Numbered from the stretch's first letter, positions 50,651 to 59,780 are shown. The stretch is 64,000 nucleotides of DNA from RYN-230 sp963834705 (GCA_963834705.1 CAWICV010000001.1:1674001-1738000), one strand, 5' to 3'. The notes: generated from the letters alone by a model not told the origin. Translations and numbers: made by a program.

Positions 50651-53311
50651 TTACGACTCAGGTTCATCAGCATGCTCTACCTTAGCGAGCGAGAACCAAG
50701 CGAATCCATGACCCCCCAGCGCCAGCCGGTATGGCCGATCCTGGATTGGAAAGAACCTGGTACCGCCGAGCAGTTCAACCGGTGTCTTGCCGACATGAGC
50801 TGACAAATCAAGCTCAAATGGCTGATAAAAACGAGAGAAGTTGGCTACACAGAGCACACAGTTTTCACCGGTCTCCCGGACGTATCCCATGACGGCATGA
50901 TTAGTCGTCGCGATCCGGATGAACGAGCCACGGCTAAAGGCTGCGTTGTGCCGCCGTACCTCGATGAGCCGCTTGGTCCACCTGAGCAGGGACGCTGGGC
51001 TGCGCATCTGAGCCTCGACGCTCGTTGCCTGGTAGCCGTACACCGAATCGTCGAGGACGGGCAGCGCGAGCCGCTCAGCATCGGCCGTGGAGAAACCACC
51101 GTTGCGGTCGGATGACCACTGCATGGGTGCGCGCAGGCCGTCCGACCCGCTGAGGGACAGGTCATCGCCCATGGCGATTTCGTCCCCGTAGTACAGGACG
51201 GGCGAGCCGGGCAGGGATAGCAGCAGCGCAGTGCAGAGCTCGAGCTGATCACGGTCGTTCTCAAGCAGCGGGGCCAGCCGCCGCCGGATACCCCGGCTGG
51301 TCCGCATGTCCTGGTCTGGCGCGTATTCAGCCAGGAGGTACGACCGCTCCTCCGCGTTCACCGTTTCGAGAGACAGCTCTTCACCGTTGCGCAGGAACAC
51401 CCCCCACTGGCACCGCTCAGGGATCTCCGGCGTCTCGGCCAGGACCTGCGACACGGGCGCGTGGCTCTCCTGCCGCATCGCGATGAAGATGCGCGGCATC
51501 AGGGAGGTGTAGAGGACCACGGCACACTCGTCGCCAACGGAGAGATCCCCGAAGTAGTCCGCCGCCTCGGCAGGCCAGTGGTTCGTATCGGCCAGCAGCA
51601 TCCCATCGGGATAGAGGCTGTCAATCTCGTACCGCAGCCGCCTGAGGTACGTGTGGGTCTCATCCAGGCCTTCGCTGTCGGTCCCTTCGCGCTCATACAG
51701 ATAAGGGGCGGCGGTGAGCCGGAACCCATCCACATCGAGGTCCATCCAGTACCGGATGACCTTGAGCATGGCGTCCTGCACGGCCGGATGATCAAAGTTG
51801 AGGTCCGGCTCGTGCGCCGCGAAACGGTGCCAGTAATACTGGCCACGCACCGCGTCGTATGTCCACGTCGCATGGCCTGGCTCAACATTTTCCGGCCCCT
51901 CATCCCGGTATACCGCGGGCGCGTCACGCCAGACGTAGAAGTCCCCATAGGGACCGTCTGGGTCCCGCTGGGATTGCCTGAACCAGGGATGACTGATGCT
52001 CGTGTGGTTCAGGACCAGGTCCAGCACGACTCGGATGCCCAGGGCGTGCGCGGAGTCGATCAAGGCGACGAAATCGGCCAGCGAGCCCAGATCCTGACGG
52101 ATGCTGGTGAAGTCGCTGATGTCATAGCCGTCGTCCAGCAGAGGTGACTCAAAGATGGGCGACACCAGGATGCAGCCGATGCCCAGCCACTGCAGGTAGC
52201 CCAGCTTTCCGCGGAGCCCGCGCAGGTCCCCGGCGCCGTCGCCGTTGGAATCGGCGAACGAGCCGACCCGCACCTCGTAGAACACGGCCGACTTGTACCA
52301 GAGCGGTTCTCGCGGCCGGGCGCGAAGCGACGGCACCGGCACCGAGATGCCGGGCTGCTGCTCGGTCCGCGCCAGCAGCCGGCTGGCCTCGATCGCGACC
52401 CGTTCCACCGGGTCAGAGCGCAGGCCGACCAGGGCGCGCCGGGCTGCCGCCGACATCGCTTCCTGGTCCGATACCAGCAGCGGCTCAAGTTCCCTGACCG
52501 CGGCCAGCCGGGCGGACGCGTGGCTGTTGGTGATCAGTACGGCCAGGTCCTGCGGCAGGCTCCCGGGCCGCACCGGCGCCCGGGCCAGCGCCAGGTCACC
52601 GGAGAAGCGCATGAGCATGTGCGGCTCCTGCGGAGTTTCCCGGCCGTCAGCATCGCGGGCCAGAACCTGGTGTGCGTAGTCGTAGGCCTCACGAACCGTG
52701 ATCAGCCCGTTGTTGTCCCGGTCGGCCTCCCCGGTACTGATCCCGCCGAGAAACGCCCGGGCGAATGCGGACGGCCGGGCTTCCCCGCTGGGCGCGGCGT
52801 CTTCGTGCGCCAGCTGGACGGCACTGCAGGCCATAATGACGTTGCGGTCAGATCCGCCGCGCAGCTCAAGCCCGCGCTGAAAAGCGCCCGCGTAGCAGCA
52901 GTCGAGCACCACCACCAGCCGGCGGGCCGGGCTGTCGTTGATGCAGTCGCCGATGTAATCGGCCGGGATCGCGGTCGGCGGCAACCGGTCCGGGTCGGTC
53001 TCAATGGTGGCGATATAGAGCTGGCCGTCGGCATTACGCATCCCGTGACTGGTCAGGAAGACCAGCAGGAAATCCTCGGGCTGGGCCGTGTAAAAGAAGT
53101 CGTAGAGCCGCCCGCGCACGGCGGCGGCATCGGAGTTGTGCAGCGCTTCGACCGCGAAACCGCCCAGCTCAGGATTGCCAAGCACGTTCTGCACGAGATC
53201 CGCGTCGATCGCCGGTGATTCGAGGTCGTGCAGTTTGTCGTGCCGGTAGCGGCCAGTCGCCACCACGAGCGCCCGGCGGGACCCAGAACCCAGCGACGCG
53301 TTAGGTGTCAC
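50651..53311 (-). CDS. caspase-like protease fused to a catalytically altered trehalose-synthase-type GH13 domain
   Basis: 886 residues. Residues about 10-240: caspase (C14) fold with catalytic His89 in FLTSHGMRNADG and Cys138/139 in VVVLDCCYAGAF. Residues about 250-320: HEAT-like helical linker. Residues about 337-885: clear trehalose-synthase (TreS) match (LWYKSAVFYEVRVGSFADSN, DLVLNHTS, YLYEREGTDSEGL, PMQWSSDRNGGFS). The three catalytic positions are changed: GFRLTAAP has Thr533 for the nucleophile Asp, LLADTNHWP has Asp575 for the acid Glu, and FLRNGEEL has Gly643-Glu644 for His-Asp. So protease active site intact, glycosidase site probably dead. Its ATG overlaps the stop of the EACC1-like gene. 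Likely a conflict-system effector with a sugar-sensing domain (inference). Confidence 0.9.
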   Translation of the reverse strand: MTPNASLGSGSRRALVVATGRYRHDKLHDLESPAIDADLVQNVLGNPELGGFAVEALHNSDAAAVRGRLYDFFYTAQPEDFLLVFLTSHGMRNADGQLYIATIETDPDRLPPTAIPADYIGDCINDSPARRLVVVLDCCYAGAFQRGLELRGGSDRNVIMACSAVQLAHEDAAPSGEARPSAFARAFLGGISTGEADRDNNGLITVREAYDYAHQVLARDADGRETPQEPHMLMRFSGDLALARAPVRPGSLPQDLAVLITNSHASARLAAVRELEPLLVSDQEAMSAAARRALVGLRSDPVERVAIEASRLLARTEQQPGISVPVPSLRARPREPLWYKSAVFYEVRVGSFADSNGDGAGDLRGLRGKLGYLQWLGIGCILVSPIFESPLLDDGYDISDFTSIRQDLGSLADFVALIDSAHALGIRVVLDLVLNHTSISHPWFRQSQRDPDGPYGDFYVWRDAPAVYRDEGPENVEPGHATWTYDAVRGQYYWHRFAAHEPDLNFDHPAVQDAMLKVIRYWMDLDVDGFRLTAAPYLYEREGTDSEGLDETHTYLRRLRYEIDSLYPDGMLLADTNHWPAEAADYFGDLSVGDECAVVLYTSLMPRIFIAMRQESHAPVSQVLAETPEIPERCQWGVFLRNGEELSLETVNAEERSYLLAEYAPDQDMRTSRGIRRRLAPLLENDRDQLELCTALLLSLPGSPVLYYGDEIAMGDDLSLSGSDGLRAPMQWSSDRNGGFSTADAERLALPVLDDSVYGYQATSVEAQMRSPASLLRWTKRLIEVRRHNAAFSRGSFIRIATTNHAVMGYVRETGENCVLCVANFSRFYQPFELDLSAHVGKTPVELLGGTRFFPIQDRPYRLALGGHGFAWFSLAKVEHADEPES

Positions 53312-53733
53312 TGCGGCTGGGCGAGATCGTTCTCAGTGGGCGGACCGGCGGCAGCGGCCTCAAGCGCGGACTCCACCACCCTGACCGCCTCGGCCTCGCC
53401 CAGCCCGGCCAGGTCGAACTCACCGCGGCCGGGGATCCGCAGAGTGATCCGCTTGCCTTCGTTACGCGCCAGCCAGCCCAGGATGACCTTGGCGACTTGC
53501 CCGGCAATCGCCCGGCCAGTGACACCGGCACCGGTGGCGACCGACAACGACGCGAGGGCGAAGTACGTAAGAGACTTGGTCCCGGGCGGGGATTCCTCGC
53601 CGACCGGCGTGACCTGCCCTACGCCGTCGATGTCAAGGAGATCGCTCCGGAGGGTCTGGCTGGCTTCATCAAGCCGCTCAGGATCCACGGGATTATCACT
53701 ATGCACGTGGATAACAAGATGTCGCTGGTCCAT
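53308..53733 (-). CDS. EACC1-like effector-associated protein
   Basis: 141 residues from ATG 53733. It resembles effector-associated constant component 1 (EACC1) of actinobacterial conflict systems: an N-terminal strand-rich part (LVIHVHSDNPVDPERLDEAS), a hydrophobic helix-Gly segment (LASLSVATGAGVTGRAIAGQ), the AKVILGWLARNEGKRITLRI strand and a helical end. It overlaps the caspase gene by ATGA, so both products are made together. EACC1 is known only as a conserved partner of diverse effectors; its role here is inferred. ProS lies 136 bp upstream on the same strand; a separate promoter is likely in that gap. Confidence 0.75.
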   Translation of the reverse strand: MDQRHLVIHVHSDNPVDPERLDEASQTLRSDLLDIDGVGQVTPVGEESPPGTKSLTYFALASLSVATGAGVTGRAIAGQVAKVILGWLARNEGKRITLRIPGRGEFDLAGLGEAEAVRVVESALEAAAAGPPTENDLAQPQ

Positions 53734-53869
53734 TACGCTCAACTTCTGCAAAGGCCGGAGAGGGCAGGAGCGTATCACAAGTGACGAACGATAAGAAAGA
53801 AGGCCCAGCGTCCCGATGAGCCAATGACGCAAATAGGTGGATTGGTAACAAACCTCGTCGCCGGCGCCG

Positions 53870-55588
53870 TCAGTACTCAGCCGCTCGGTCGGTACTCAGC
53901 AGCGCGGAAAGCTCGGTCAGCACATCGCCCAGGGCGACCTTCCGGGTCTCGCCGGTGCGCCGCTCGGTCAGCTCGGCGGTCCCATCGGCCAGGCCACGCT
54001 TACCCACCGTGATCCGGTACGGGATGCCGGTCAGCTCCGCGTCGCTGAACTTCACCCCGGCCCGCTCCGGCCGGTCATCGATGATCACCTCGACGCCAGC
54101 CGCCATGAGCTGCTGGTACAGCGACTCCCCGGTCGCGGCCACCTCGTCATCATTGGACTGGGCCACCACGATCACCACGCTGAACGGCGCCACCGCCAGC
54201 GGCCACACGATGCCGCGCTCATCGTGGTGGCACTCGACCACCACGGCCACGGCCCGCTCCACGCCGATCCCGTAGCTGCCCATGATCGGGTGCACCCGCT
54301 CGCCGTTGGCGTCGAGCACGGTGATGCCGAACGTCTTGGTGAACTTGTAGCCGAGCTTGAAGATGTGCCCGATCTCGATCGTGGTCAGCAGCTCCAGCGG
54401 GTGCCCGCACCGGACGCACCGGTCCCCGGTCACCACCTCGCGCAGGTCGAACCAGGACCCGACGCTGATGTCCCGGTCCACGTCCACGCCGCGCAGGTGC
54501 TGGTCGTCGATGTTGGCCCCGGTCACCATGTCCCAGCGGCCGCGCAGCGCCTCGTCGGCGAGCACCGGGTAGCCGCTCACCCCGACCGCGCCCAGGCTGC
54601 CGGGCAGCGCGCCGAGCGCCTCCCTGATCTCCTCCGGCTGGGCCGGGCGGATCGTCGCGGCCCCGGTCGCATCGGCCAGCTTCTGCTCGTTCAGCGCGTG
54701 GTCGCCGCGCATCAGCACCAGGGTCAGCTTGCCGTCCAGCACGTAGACCAGCGTCTTGATCTGCCGGTCAGCCGGGGCGTCGTACCCGGTGGCCAGGTCC
54801 TCGATGGTGCGCACACCCGGCGTGTCGAACCGCTCCGGCGCGGCCTGTCCCGGGCCGTCGGTCACCTCGGCCAGCTGCGACGTGGCCTTCTCCACGTTGG
54901 CCGCGTAACCGCACTCGGCGCAGTAGGCGACCAGGTCCTCACCGGCGTCCGAGGGGCACATGAACTCGACCGAGTCCTTGCCGCCCATCGCCCCGCTGGA
55001 CGCCTCCACCGGGATGGCCGGGATGCCGAGCCGCTCGAAGATGCGCAGGTAGGCCGCGCGGTGCCGGTCGAACGCCACGTCAAGACCGGCCGGGTCCAGG
55101 TCGAAGCTGTAGGAGTCCTTCATGGTGAACTCGCGGACCCTGAGCAGGCCGGCCCGGGGCCGCGGCTCGTCCCGGAACTTGGTCTGGAACTGGTACCACA
55201 CCTGCGGCAGCTGCTTGTGCGACTTCAGCTCCCCGGCCAGCAGCGCGAAGATCTCCTCGTGGGTCACGCTGAGCACGTTGACCGCGCCCTTGTGGTCGGT
55301 GACCCGGAACATGACGTCGTCCATCGTGTCCCAGCGGCCGCTGCGCTGCCAGATCTCGGCCGGGTGCATGGTGGGCAGCAGTACTTCCTGCCCGCCGATC
55401 AGGTTCATCTCCTCGCGGATGATGGCAATGATCTTGGCACGCACCCGCACCGCGAGCGGCAGCAGCGAGTAGTGCCCGGCGGACAGCTGCCGGACGTAGC
55501 CGGCCCGCAGCAGCAGCCGGTGACTCGCGGACTGGGCGTCCGCCGGGTCTTCCCGCAGGGTTGGGATGAACATCTGTGACCAGCGCAT
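53870..55588 (-). CDS. proS: prolyl-tRNA synthetase
   Basis: 572 residues, bacterial type with an inserted editing domain. Class II motifs: LLLRAGYVRQLSAGHYSLLPL (motif 1 region), FQTKFRDEPRPRAGLLRVREFTMKDSYSFD (motif 2) and MGSYGIGVERAV (motif 3). The insertion (about residues 235-380, VLDGKLTLVLMRGDHALNEQKL) is the Ala-tRNA editing domain. ATG at 55588. A free-standing YbaK editing protein is encoded 4.5 kb away. Confidence 0.98.
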   Translation of the reverse strand: MRWSQMFIPTLREDPADAQSASHRLLLRAGYVRQLSAGHYSLLPLAVRVRAKIIAIIREEMNLIGGQEVLLPTMHPAEIWQRSGRWDTMDDVMFRVTDHKGAVNVLSVTHEEIFALLAGELKSHKQLPQVWYQFQTKFRDEPRPRAGLLRVREFTMKDSYSFDLDPAGLDVAFDRHRAAYLRIFERLGIPAIPVEASSGAMGGKDSVEFMCPSDAGEDLVAYCAECGYAANVEKATSQLAEVTDGPGQAAPERFDTPGVRTIEDLATGYDAPADRQIKTLVYVLDGKLTLVLMRGDHALNEQKLADATGAATIRPAQPEEIREALGALPGSLGAVGVSGYPVLADEALRGRWDMVTGANIDDQHLRGVDVDRDISVGSWFDLREVVTGDRCVRCGHPLELLTTIEIGHIFKLGYKFTKTFGITVLDANGERVHPIMGSYGIGVERAVAVVVECHHDERGIVWPLAVAPFSVVIVVAQSNDDEVAATGESLYQQLMAAGVEVIIDDRPERAGVKFSDAELTGIPYRITVGKRGLADGTAELTERRTGETRKVALGDVLTELSALLSTDRAAEY

Positions 55589-55656
55589 GCTCGCGGGCTT
55601 TCCGTGCTGAGGCGATAGCGCGCCGGGCGGCGCCCGGCGCGGGACAAGCTACGAGC

Positions 55657-57204
55657 TTAGTGCCGGTCCGCGGTACGCGGGGCCGTCACCCGCTTGGACG
55701 GCTCCAGCGGCGGCGCCCCGACCGGGCAGCTGGTCAGGCACTCGGGATGCGCCACCGGCTCGCCCCGCTTCGGCCGCAGCACGTCGTTGCTGACCAGCAC
55801 GGCAGACAGCGCCGAGGCCAGCACCATCAGGGCCGAGCAGATGACCATGGCCTGATGGAACCCGCGGTTCAGTTGCTCCGACGAGTGCAGCGCCGCCCCG
55901 GAGAGCCCGACCGCCGCGGGCAGCCCGGCCACCGACAGCAGCCCGGCGGCCCGGGCGGTGGCGTTGTTCACCCCGCTGGCGATGCCCGCGTGCCGGTCGT
56001 CCGCGCTGGCCAGCACGGTGGCCGTCAGCGGGGCGACGGTCATGGACAGGCCCAGCCCGAACAGCAGCACCGCGGGCAGCACATCGGCCACGTAACTAGC
56101 GTTCGGCCCAATACGGGTTAGCAGCAGGAGCCCGCCCGCAGCGGCCAGCAGACCGCCGGTCATCAGCCAGCGCGGGCCTATCTTCTGCGCCAGCGCGCCG
56201 GCCCGCGCGGACAGCAGCAGCAGGGCCGCGGTCGACGGCAGCAGGGAGATGCCCGCCTCCAGCGGGGAGAAGTGGGCCACCACCTGCAGGTCGAGGACGA
56301 GCAGGAAGAACACCGCGCCCATCGCGCCGTACACGATGAACGTGATCACGTTGATCGCGGTGAACTCGCGGTTGCGGAAGATGCTCAGCGGGAGCATCGG
56401 CGGCACCCGGTCCGGATGCCGCCCGCGACGGCGTTCCAGCAGCACGAAGCCCACCCCGGCGGCCACCCCGACGATGGCGGACACCGCGACCACGACCTTG
56501 CTGCCGGACTGCGCCTCGATCAGCGCTTCGGTGATGCCGGCCAGGGCCAGCGCGGTGAGCACCGACCCGGCGATGTCGAACCGGCCGTGCGCGTCCGGGT
56601 CCCGGCTTTCCGGCACGTGCCGCAGGCCGACCGCGACCACCGCCGCGGCCAGCGGCAGGTTGAGCAGGAAGATCCAGCGCCAGCCGATCGAGCCGACGAT
56701 CAATCCGCCGAGGAATGGCCCGACCGCGCCGGCCACCCCGCCGAGCCCGGACCACGCGCCGATCGCGCGCGGCCGGTCATCCGGGGAGAACGTGGACTGG
56801 ATGATGGCCAGCGAGCCCGGGGTGAGCAGCGCGCCGCCGATGCCCTGCACCGCCCGGGCCACGATGAGCACGCCGATGTCCGGGGCCACGCCGCACACCG
56901 CCGAGGCCAGCGCGAACCAGATCACCCCGATGAGGAACACCCGGCGCCGCCCGAACCGGTCGCCGAGCGAGCCGCCGAGCAGGATGAGCCCGGCCAGGGT
57001 CAGCGTGTAGGCGGTGACGATCCACTGCAGGCCGGCCAGCGAGGTGTGCAGTTCCCGGCCGATGGTCGGCAGCGCGACGTTGACCACGGTGGAGTCGAGG
57101 AAGGCCATGCTCGACCCGAGCACGGTGGCCGCCAGCACCCACCGCCCGCGCGCCGTGCCCAGCGTGATCTGGCCAGGTGCCTGGGGGGCCGGTTCGGTGG
57201 TCAT
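55657..57204 (-). CDS. MFS transporter, DHA2 (EmrB/QacA) family drug exporter
   Basis: 515 residues with about 14 membrane helices. Motif C-like segments VLGSSMAFLDSTVVNVALPTIGREL and LGGSLGDRFGRRRVFLIG are diagnostic. ATG at 57204 overlaps the DUF1697 stop by ATGA; upstream frame extension is not part of the protein. It exports hydrophobic compounds by proton antiport; the substrate is unknown. No regulator is adjacent. Confidence 0.95.
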   Translation of the reverse strand: MTTEPAPQAPGQITLGTARGRWVLAATVLGSSMAFLDSTVVNVALPTIGRELHTSLAGLQWIVTAYTLTLAGLILLGGSLGDRFGRRRVFLIGVIWFALASAVCGVAPDIGVLIVARAVQGIGGALLTPGSLAIIQSTFSPDDRPRAIGAWSGLGGVAGAVGPFLGGLIVGSIGWRWIFLLNLPLAAAVVAVGLRHVPESRDPDAHGRFDIAGSVLTALALAGITEALIEAQSGSKVVVAVSAIVGVAAGVGFVLLERRRGRHPDRVPPMLPLSIFRNREFTAINVITFIVYGAMGAVFFLLVLDLQVVAHFSPLEAGISLLPSTAALLLLSARAGALAQKIGPRWLMTGGLLAAAGGLLLLTRIGPNASYVADVLPAVLLFGLGLSMTVAPLTATVLASADDRHAGIASGVNNATARAAGLLSVAGLPAAVGLSGAALHSSEQLNRGFHQAMVICSALMVLASALSAVLVSNDVLRPKRGEPVAHPECLTSCPVGAPPLEPSKRVTAPRTADRH

Positions 57205-57764
57205 GCGTCGCAGAGCCCGAGCAGCTTGGTCACCGTCGCCCAGTTCCGCGCCGTGCCGGCGCCCTTGACCGACATCGGGCCGGCCCGCCGGGCCAGCTGG
57301 ATGGCCAGCTCGCTGCGCCCAAAACCGTCCGGGGTGTGCAGGAACAGCACCCGGCCGACGTATTGCGCGGTGTCCCGGCAGCCCTTCTCCGCCGCCTTCT
57401 GCTCCGTCTCGGCCACCGCCGCGATCTGTTCCGGGCCGGGCGCCTCGGCCAGGAATACCGCGTGCACCATCTTCGGGTTCGGCTCGCCGGGGTACGGGTT
57501 GTCCTCGATCACCTGGGCCAGCCCGTCCCGGGTCAGCACCAGCACCCGCGGCCGCATGCCCAGCTGCGCCTCCAGCGCGGCCTCGATGTCCGCGGCGAGC
57601 GCGGCCGGGTCCTTGCCGTCCGCGCTGAACAGGGCGTTGCCGCTCTGGATGTAGGTGCTGACGTCGGCGTAGCCGAGGGAGCTGAGCACCGCGCGCAGGT
57701 CGGCCATGGCGAGCTTTACCCCGCCCACATTGACCCCGCGGAGCAGAGCGACATGACTGGGCAT
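57201..57764 (-). CDS. DUF1697 domain protein
   Basis: 187 residues beginning MPSHVALLRGVNVGGVKLAM, then LRAVLSSLGYADVSTYIQSGNALFSA, the standard DUF1697 signature, and ending GTARNWATVTKLLGL. Cytoplasmic, function unknown. Coupled to the exporter gene by a 4-bp overlap. Confidence 0.93.
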   Translation of the reverse strand: MPSHVALLRGVNVGGVKLAMADLRAVLSSLGYADVSTYIQSGNALFSADGKDPAALAADIEAALEAQLGMRPRVLVLTRDGLAQVIEDNPYPGEPNPKMVHAVFLAEAPGPEQIAAVAETEQKAAEKGCRDTAQYVGRVLFLHTPDGFGRSELAIQLARRAGPMSVKGAGTARNWATVTKLLGLCDA

Positions 57765-57905
57765 TTATCCAGCCTAACGCCAGTGCCACGGCATGATCCG
57801 GCGCCGGCGCGCGGCGGCCGGCGGTTCCCGGCCAGGGCGTGGAACGCGCCAGCCCGGTAATAGGAGAGGCCAGCCCACGTCGTAGGAAAGGCTAGCGCCG
57901 TGCCC

Positions 57906-57911
57906 TAGTCT
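57906..57911 (+). promoter_or_regulatory. -10 element, likely leaderless NUDIX mRNA
   Basis: TAGTCT 6 nt before the GTG at 57918 with no SD between them. The same layout occurs before genes at 17999, 21726 (minus) and 20805 (minus). Two near-repeats GGAGAGGCCAGC and GGAAAGGCTAGC lie upstream. Confidence 0.4.
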
Positions 57912-57917
57912 TCAGCC

Positions 57918-58403
57918 GTGACTGAAACCGACACGGCGGAGGATACCGGGCTGCCAGTGCGGCACGCTGGCCGGGTAATCGTGCTCGACCCGGGCCACCG
58001 CGTGCTGCTGTTGCGGTATGACGACGCGCTGCCCAACGGGCGGCACTGGACCACACCCGGCGGCGGGCTGGTCAACGGCGAGGACTACGCCGCGGCCGCG
58101 GCCCGCGAACTGGCCGAGGAAACCGGCTGGCAGGACATGGTGCTGCTGCGCGAGGTGGACCAGCGCAGCCTGACCATGGAGTACGCCGGCCGCCTGGTCC
58201 GCCAGCACGAACGCACCTTCCTGGCCCGCACCACCCGGCCGGCCCGGCCGCTGGGCGACGTGGCCCAGATGCACGCGGCCGACGGGATCGCCGCCTGGCG
58301 GTGGTGGACACTGGCCGAGCTGGACGCCACCGCCGAGGTGATCTGGCCCGCCGAACTGCCCAGCTTGATCCGCCAGGCGCTGGCTGAGGAACATACTGGC
58401 TGA
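57918..58403 (+). CDS. NUDIX hydrolase
   Basis: 161 residues. Nudix box near residues 40-65: GGGLVNGEDYAAAAARELAEETGWQ, followed by a conserved LLREVDQRS. Substrate unresolved; may clean oxidised nucleotides or process a nucleotide sugar. GTG start, probably leaderless. The PIG-L gene starts 34 bp after its stop with GGAGGG before its ATG. Confidence 0.93.
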   Translation: MTETDTAEDTGLPVRHAGRVIVLDPGHRVLLLRYDDALPNGRHWTTPGGGLVNGEDYAAAAARELAEETGWQDMVLLREVDQRSLTMEYAGRLVRQHERTFLARTTRPARPLGDVAQMHAADGIAAWRWWTLAELDATAEVIWPAELPSLIRQALAEEHTG

Positions 58404-58437
58404 GGTACTGGCGGATCCGCAGGGAGGGGCAGGGCTA

Positions 58438-59148
58438 ATGGCGCTGGAGCCGATGCCGGAAGACTGGAACCGGGCGGTGGCCGTGGTCGCCCACCCGGAC
58501 GACCTGGAGTACGGCGCGGCCGCCGCGGTGGCCCGGTGGACTTCGCAGGGCAAGCACGTCGCCTACCTGCTGGCCACCCGGGGCGAGGCCGGCATCGAGG
58601 GGATGACGCCTGACGAGGTCGGGCCGCTGCGGGTGGAGGAGGAACGCCGCAGCGCCCGGGTGGTCGGCGTGCACGAGGTGTACTTCCTGGACCACCAGGA
58701 CGGGCTGGTCGAGTACGGCCTGCCGCTGCGCCGCGACCTGGCCAGGGTGCTGCGCCGGGAGCACCCGGACATCGTGATCACCATGAACTTCGATCTGACC
58801 TGGGGCGACAGCGGCATGATCAACCACGCCGACCACCGGGCCACCGGGCTGGCCGCGCTGGACGCGGTGCGGGACGCGGCCAACTCGTGGGTGTTCACCG
58901 AGGACGGCCCGGCCTGGAACGGCGTCAAGCAGATCTACGTGGCCGGCTCCGGCGACCCGACCCACTTCGTGGACGTGACCGGGACCATCGACGCGGGCGT
59001 CGCCTCGCTCCGCGAGCACAAGGCCTACCTGGACGGCCTGGGCCGCGACTTCGACCCGGACGAGTTCCTGCGCAATATGGCCGGTTATCTCGGCATGGCG
59101 GCGGGCTGCGAGTATGCCGTGGGTTTCCGCCAGTACTCGGCAGGCTGA
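58438..59148 (+). CDS. PIG-L (LmbE) family deacetylase
   Basis: 236 residues. Zinc motif AHPDD at residues 18-22, further ligand His in MINHADHRATG. Family includes MshB and Mca of mycothiol metabolism and other N-acetylglucosaminyl deacetylases. The region LATRGEAGIEGMTPDEVGPLRVEEERRSARVVGV is typical. ATG at 58438. Without MshA/C/D neighbours the role in mycothiol is only a possibility. Confidence 0.92.
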   Translation: MALEPMPEDWNRAVAVVAHPDDLEYGAAAAVARWTSQGKHVAYLLATRGEAGIEGMTPDEVGPLRVEEERRSARVVGVHEVYFLDHQDGLVEYGLPLRRDLARVLRREHPDIVITMNFDLTWGDSGMINHADHRATGLAALDAVRDAANSWVFTEDGPAWNGVKQIYVAGSGDPTHFVDVTGTIDAGVASLREHKAYLDGLGRDFDPDEFLRNMAGYLGMAAGCEYAVGFRQYSAG

Positions 59149-59166
59149 CCGGGCCAGACCCACCAG

Positions 59167-59220
59167 TTGTTGATGTTGAGATTGCACACCCTCACGGGGG
59201 ACCAATCTCAACATCAACAA
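59167..59220. repeat. perfect 18-bp inverted repeat with 18-nt loop
   Basis: TTGTTGATGTTGAGATTG (59167-59184) and its exact inverse complement (59203-59220). The arms are AT-rich, unlike the rest of the window. It lies between convergent PIG-L and DUF3291 genes, so it may terminate both; the composition also suggests a dispersed palindromic element. Confidence 0.8.
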
Positions 59221-59267
59221 GCGGGCTGGGATTGTGTGACTGGTGAGGACGATGCGGGGGTGGGCGG

Positions 59268-59780
59268 TCAGACGGGGCAGGTCCAGTCCTGGTGGCCAGG
59301 GCGGGGCGTGGCGTCGGGCGCGCCGGGCGGCGGGAACAGCACCCTGAGCGTGAACGCCTGCTGGGTGGGGCCGTGCGCGCGGAGCAGGCGGACCCGGTCC
59401 TCGGCGTCCTGCGTGGACGGCGTGGTGCCGCGCGGGATCCACCACAGCGCGGTGTACGCCTCGGCCGTCCGCTCGAACCACTGCCGGCGGCGGCGCAGCA
59501 CCGCGCGATGTGTGCCGGAGTAGACGAACGCCGCCAGCGCCTCGGGCGACTCCCACACCGACAGGTTGACGATGACGCCCGCGCATCCGGCCTGGTCCCA
59601 CTCGAACGCGCGGACCGCGGTGGCGTTGCCGTCCTCGGTCTGCAGCCGCCACAGGAACCCGGGCGCCGCGTCCGCGGCCGCGTTGACCGGGTCGAGGGCC
59701 GCGACGAAGCCGGCCAGCCGGGGGCTGTCCAGCGGCTCGCGCAGCCGGCCGATGTTGACCTGAGCCAGCACGTAGTCCAT
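59268..59780 (-). CDS. DUF3291 domain protein
   Basis: 170 residues from ATG 59780: MDYVLAQVNIGRLREPLDSP and FLWRLQTEDGNATAVRAFEW are the DUF3291 landmarks, a dimeric alpha/beta barrel fold related to antibiotic monooxygenases. Its function is unknown. The upstream ATG at 59816 adds a non-conserved leader. Confidence 0.85.
   Translation of the reverse strand: MDYVLAQVNIGRLREPLDSPRLAGFVAALDPVNAAADAAPGFLWRLQTEDGNATAVRAFEWDQAGCAGVIVNLSVWESPEALAAFVYSGTHRAVLRRRRQWFERTAEAYTALWWIPRGTTPSTQDAEDRVRLLRAHGPTQQAFTLRVLFPPPGAPDATPRPGHQDWTCPV

Noticed and set aside
50651..53311. Calling the GH13 part an active trehalose synthase
   Set aside because: Nucleophile, acid/base and His-Asp positions are all substituted.
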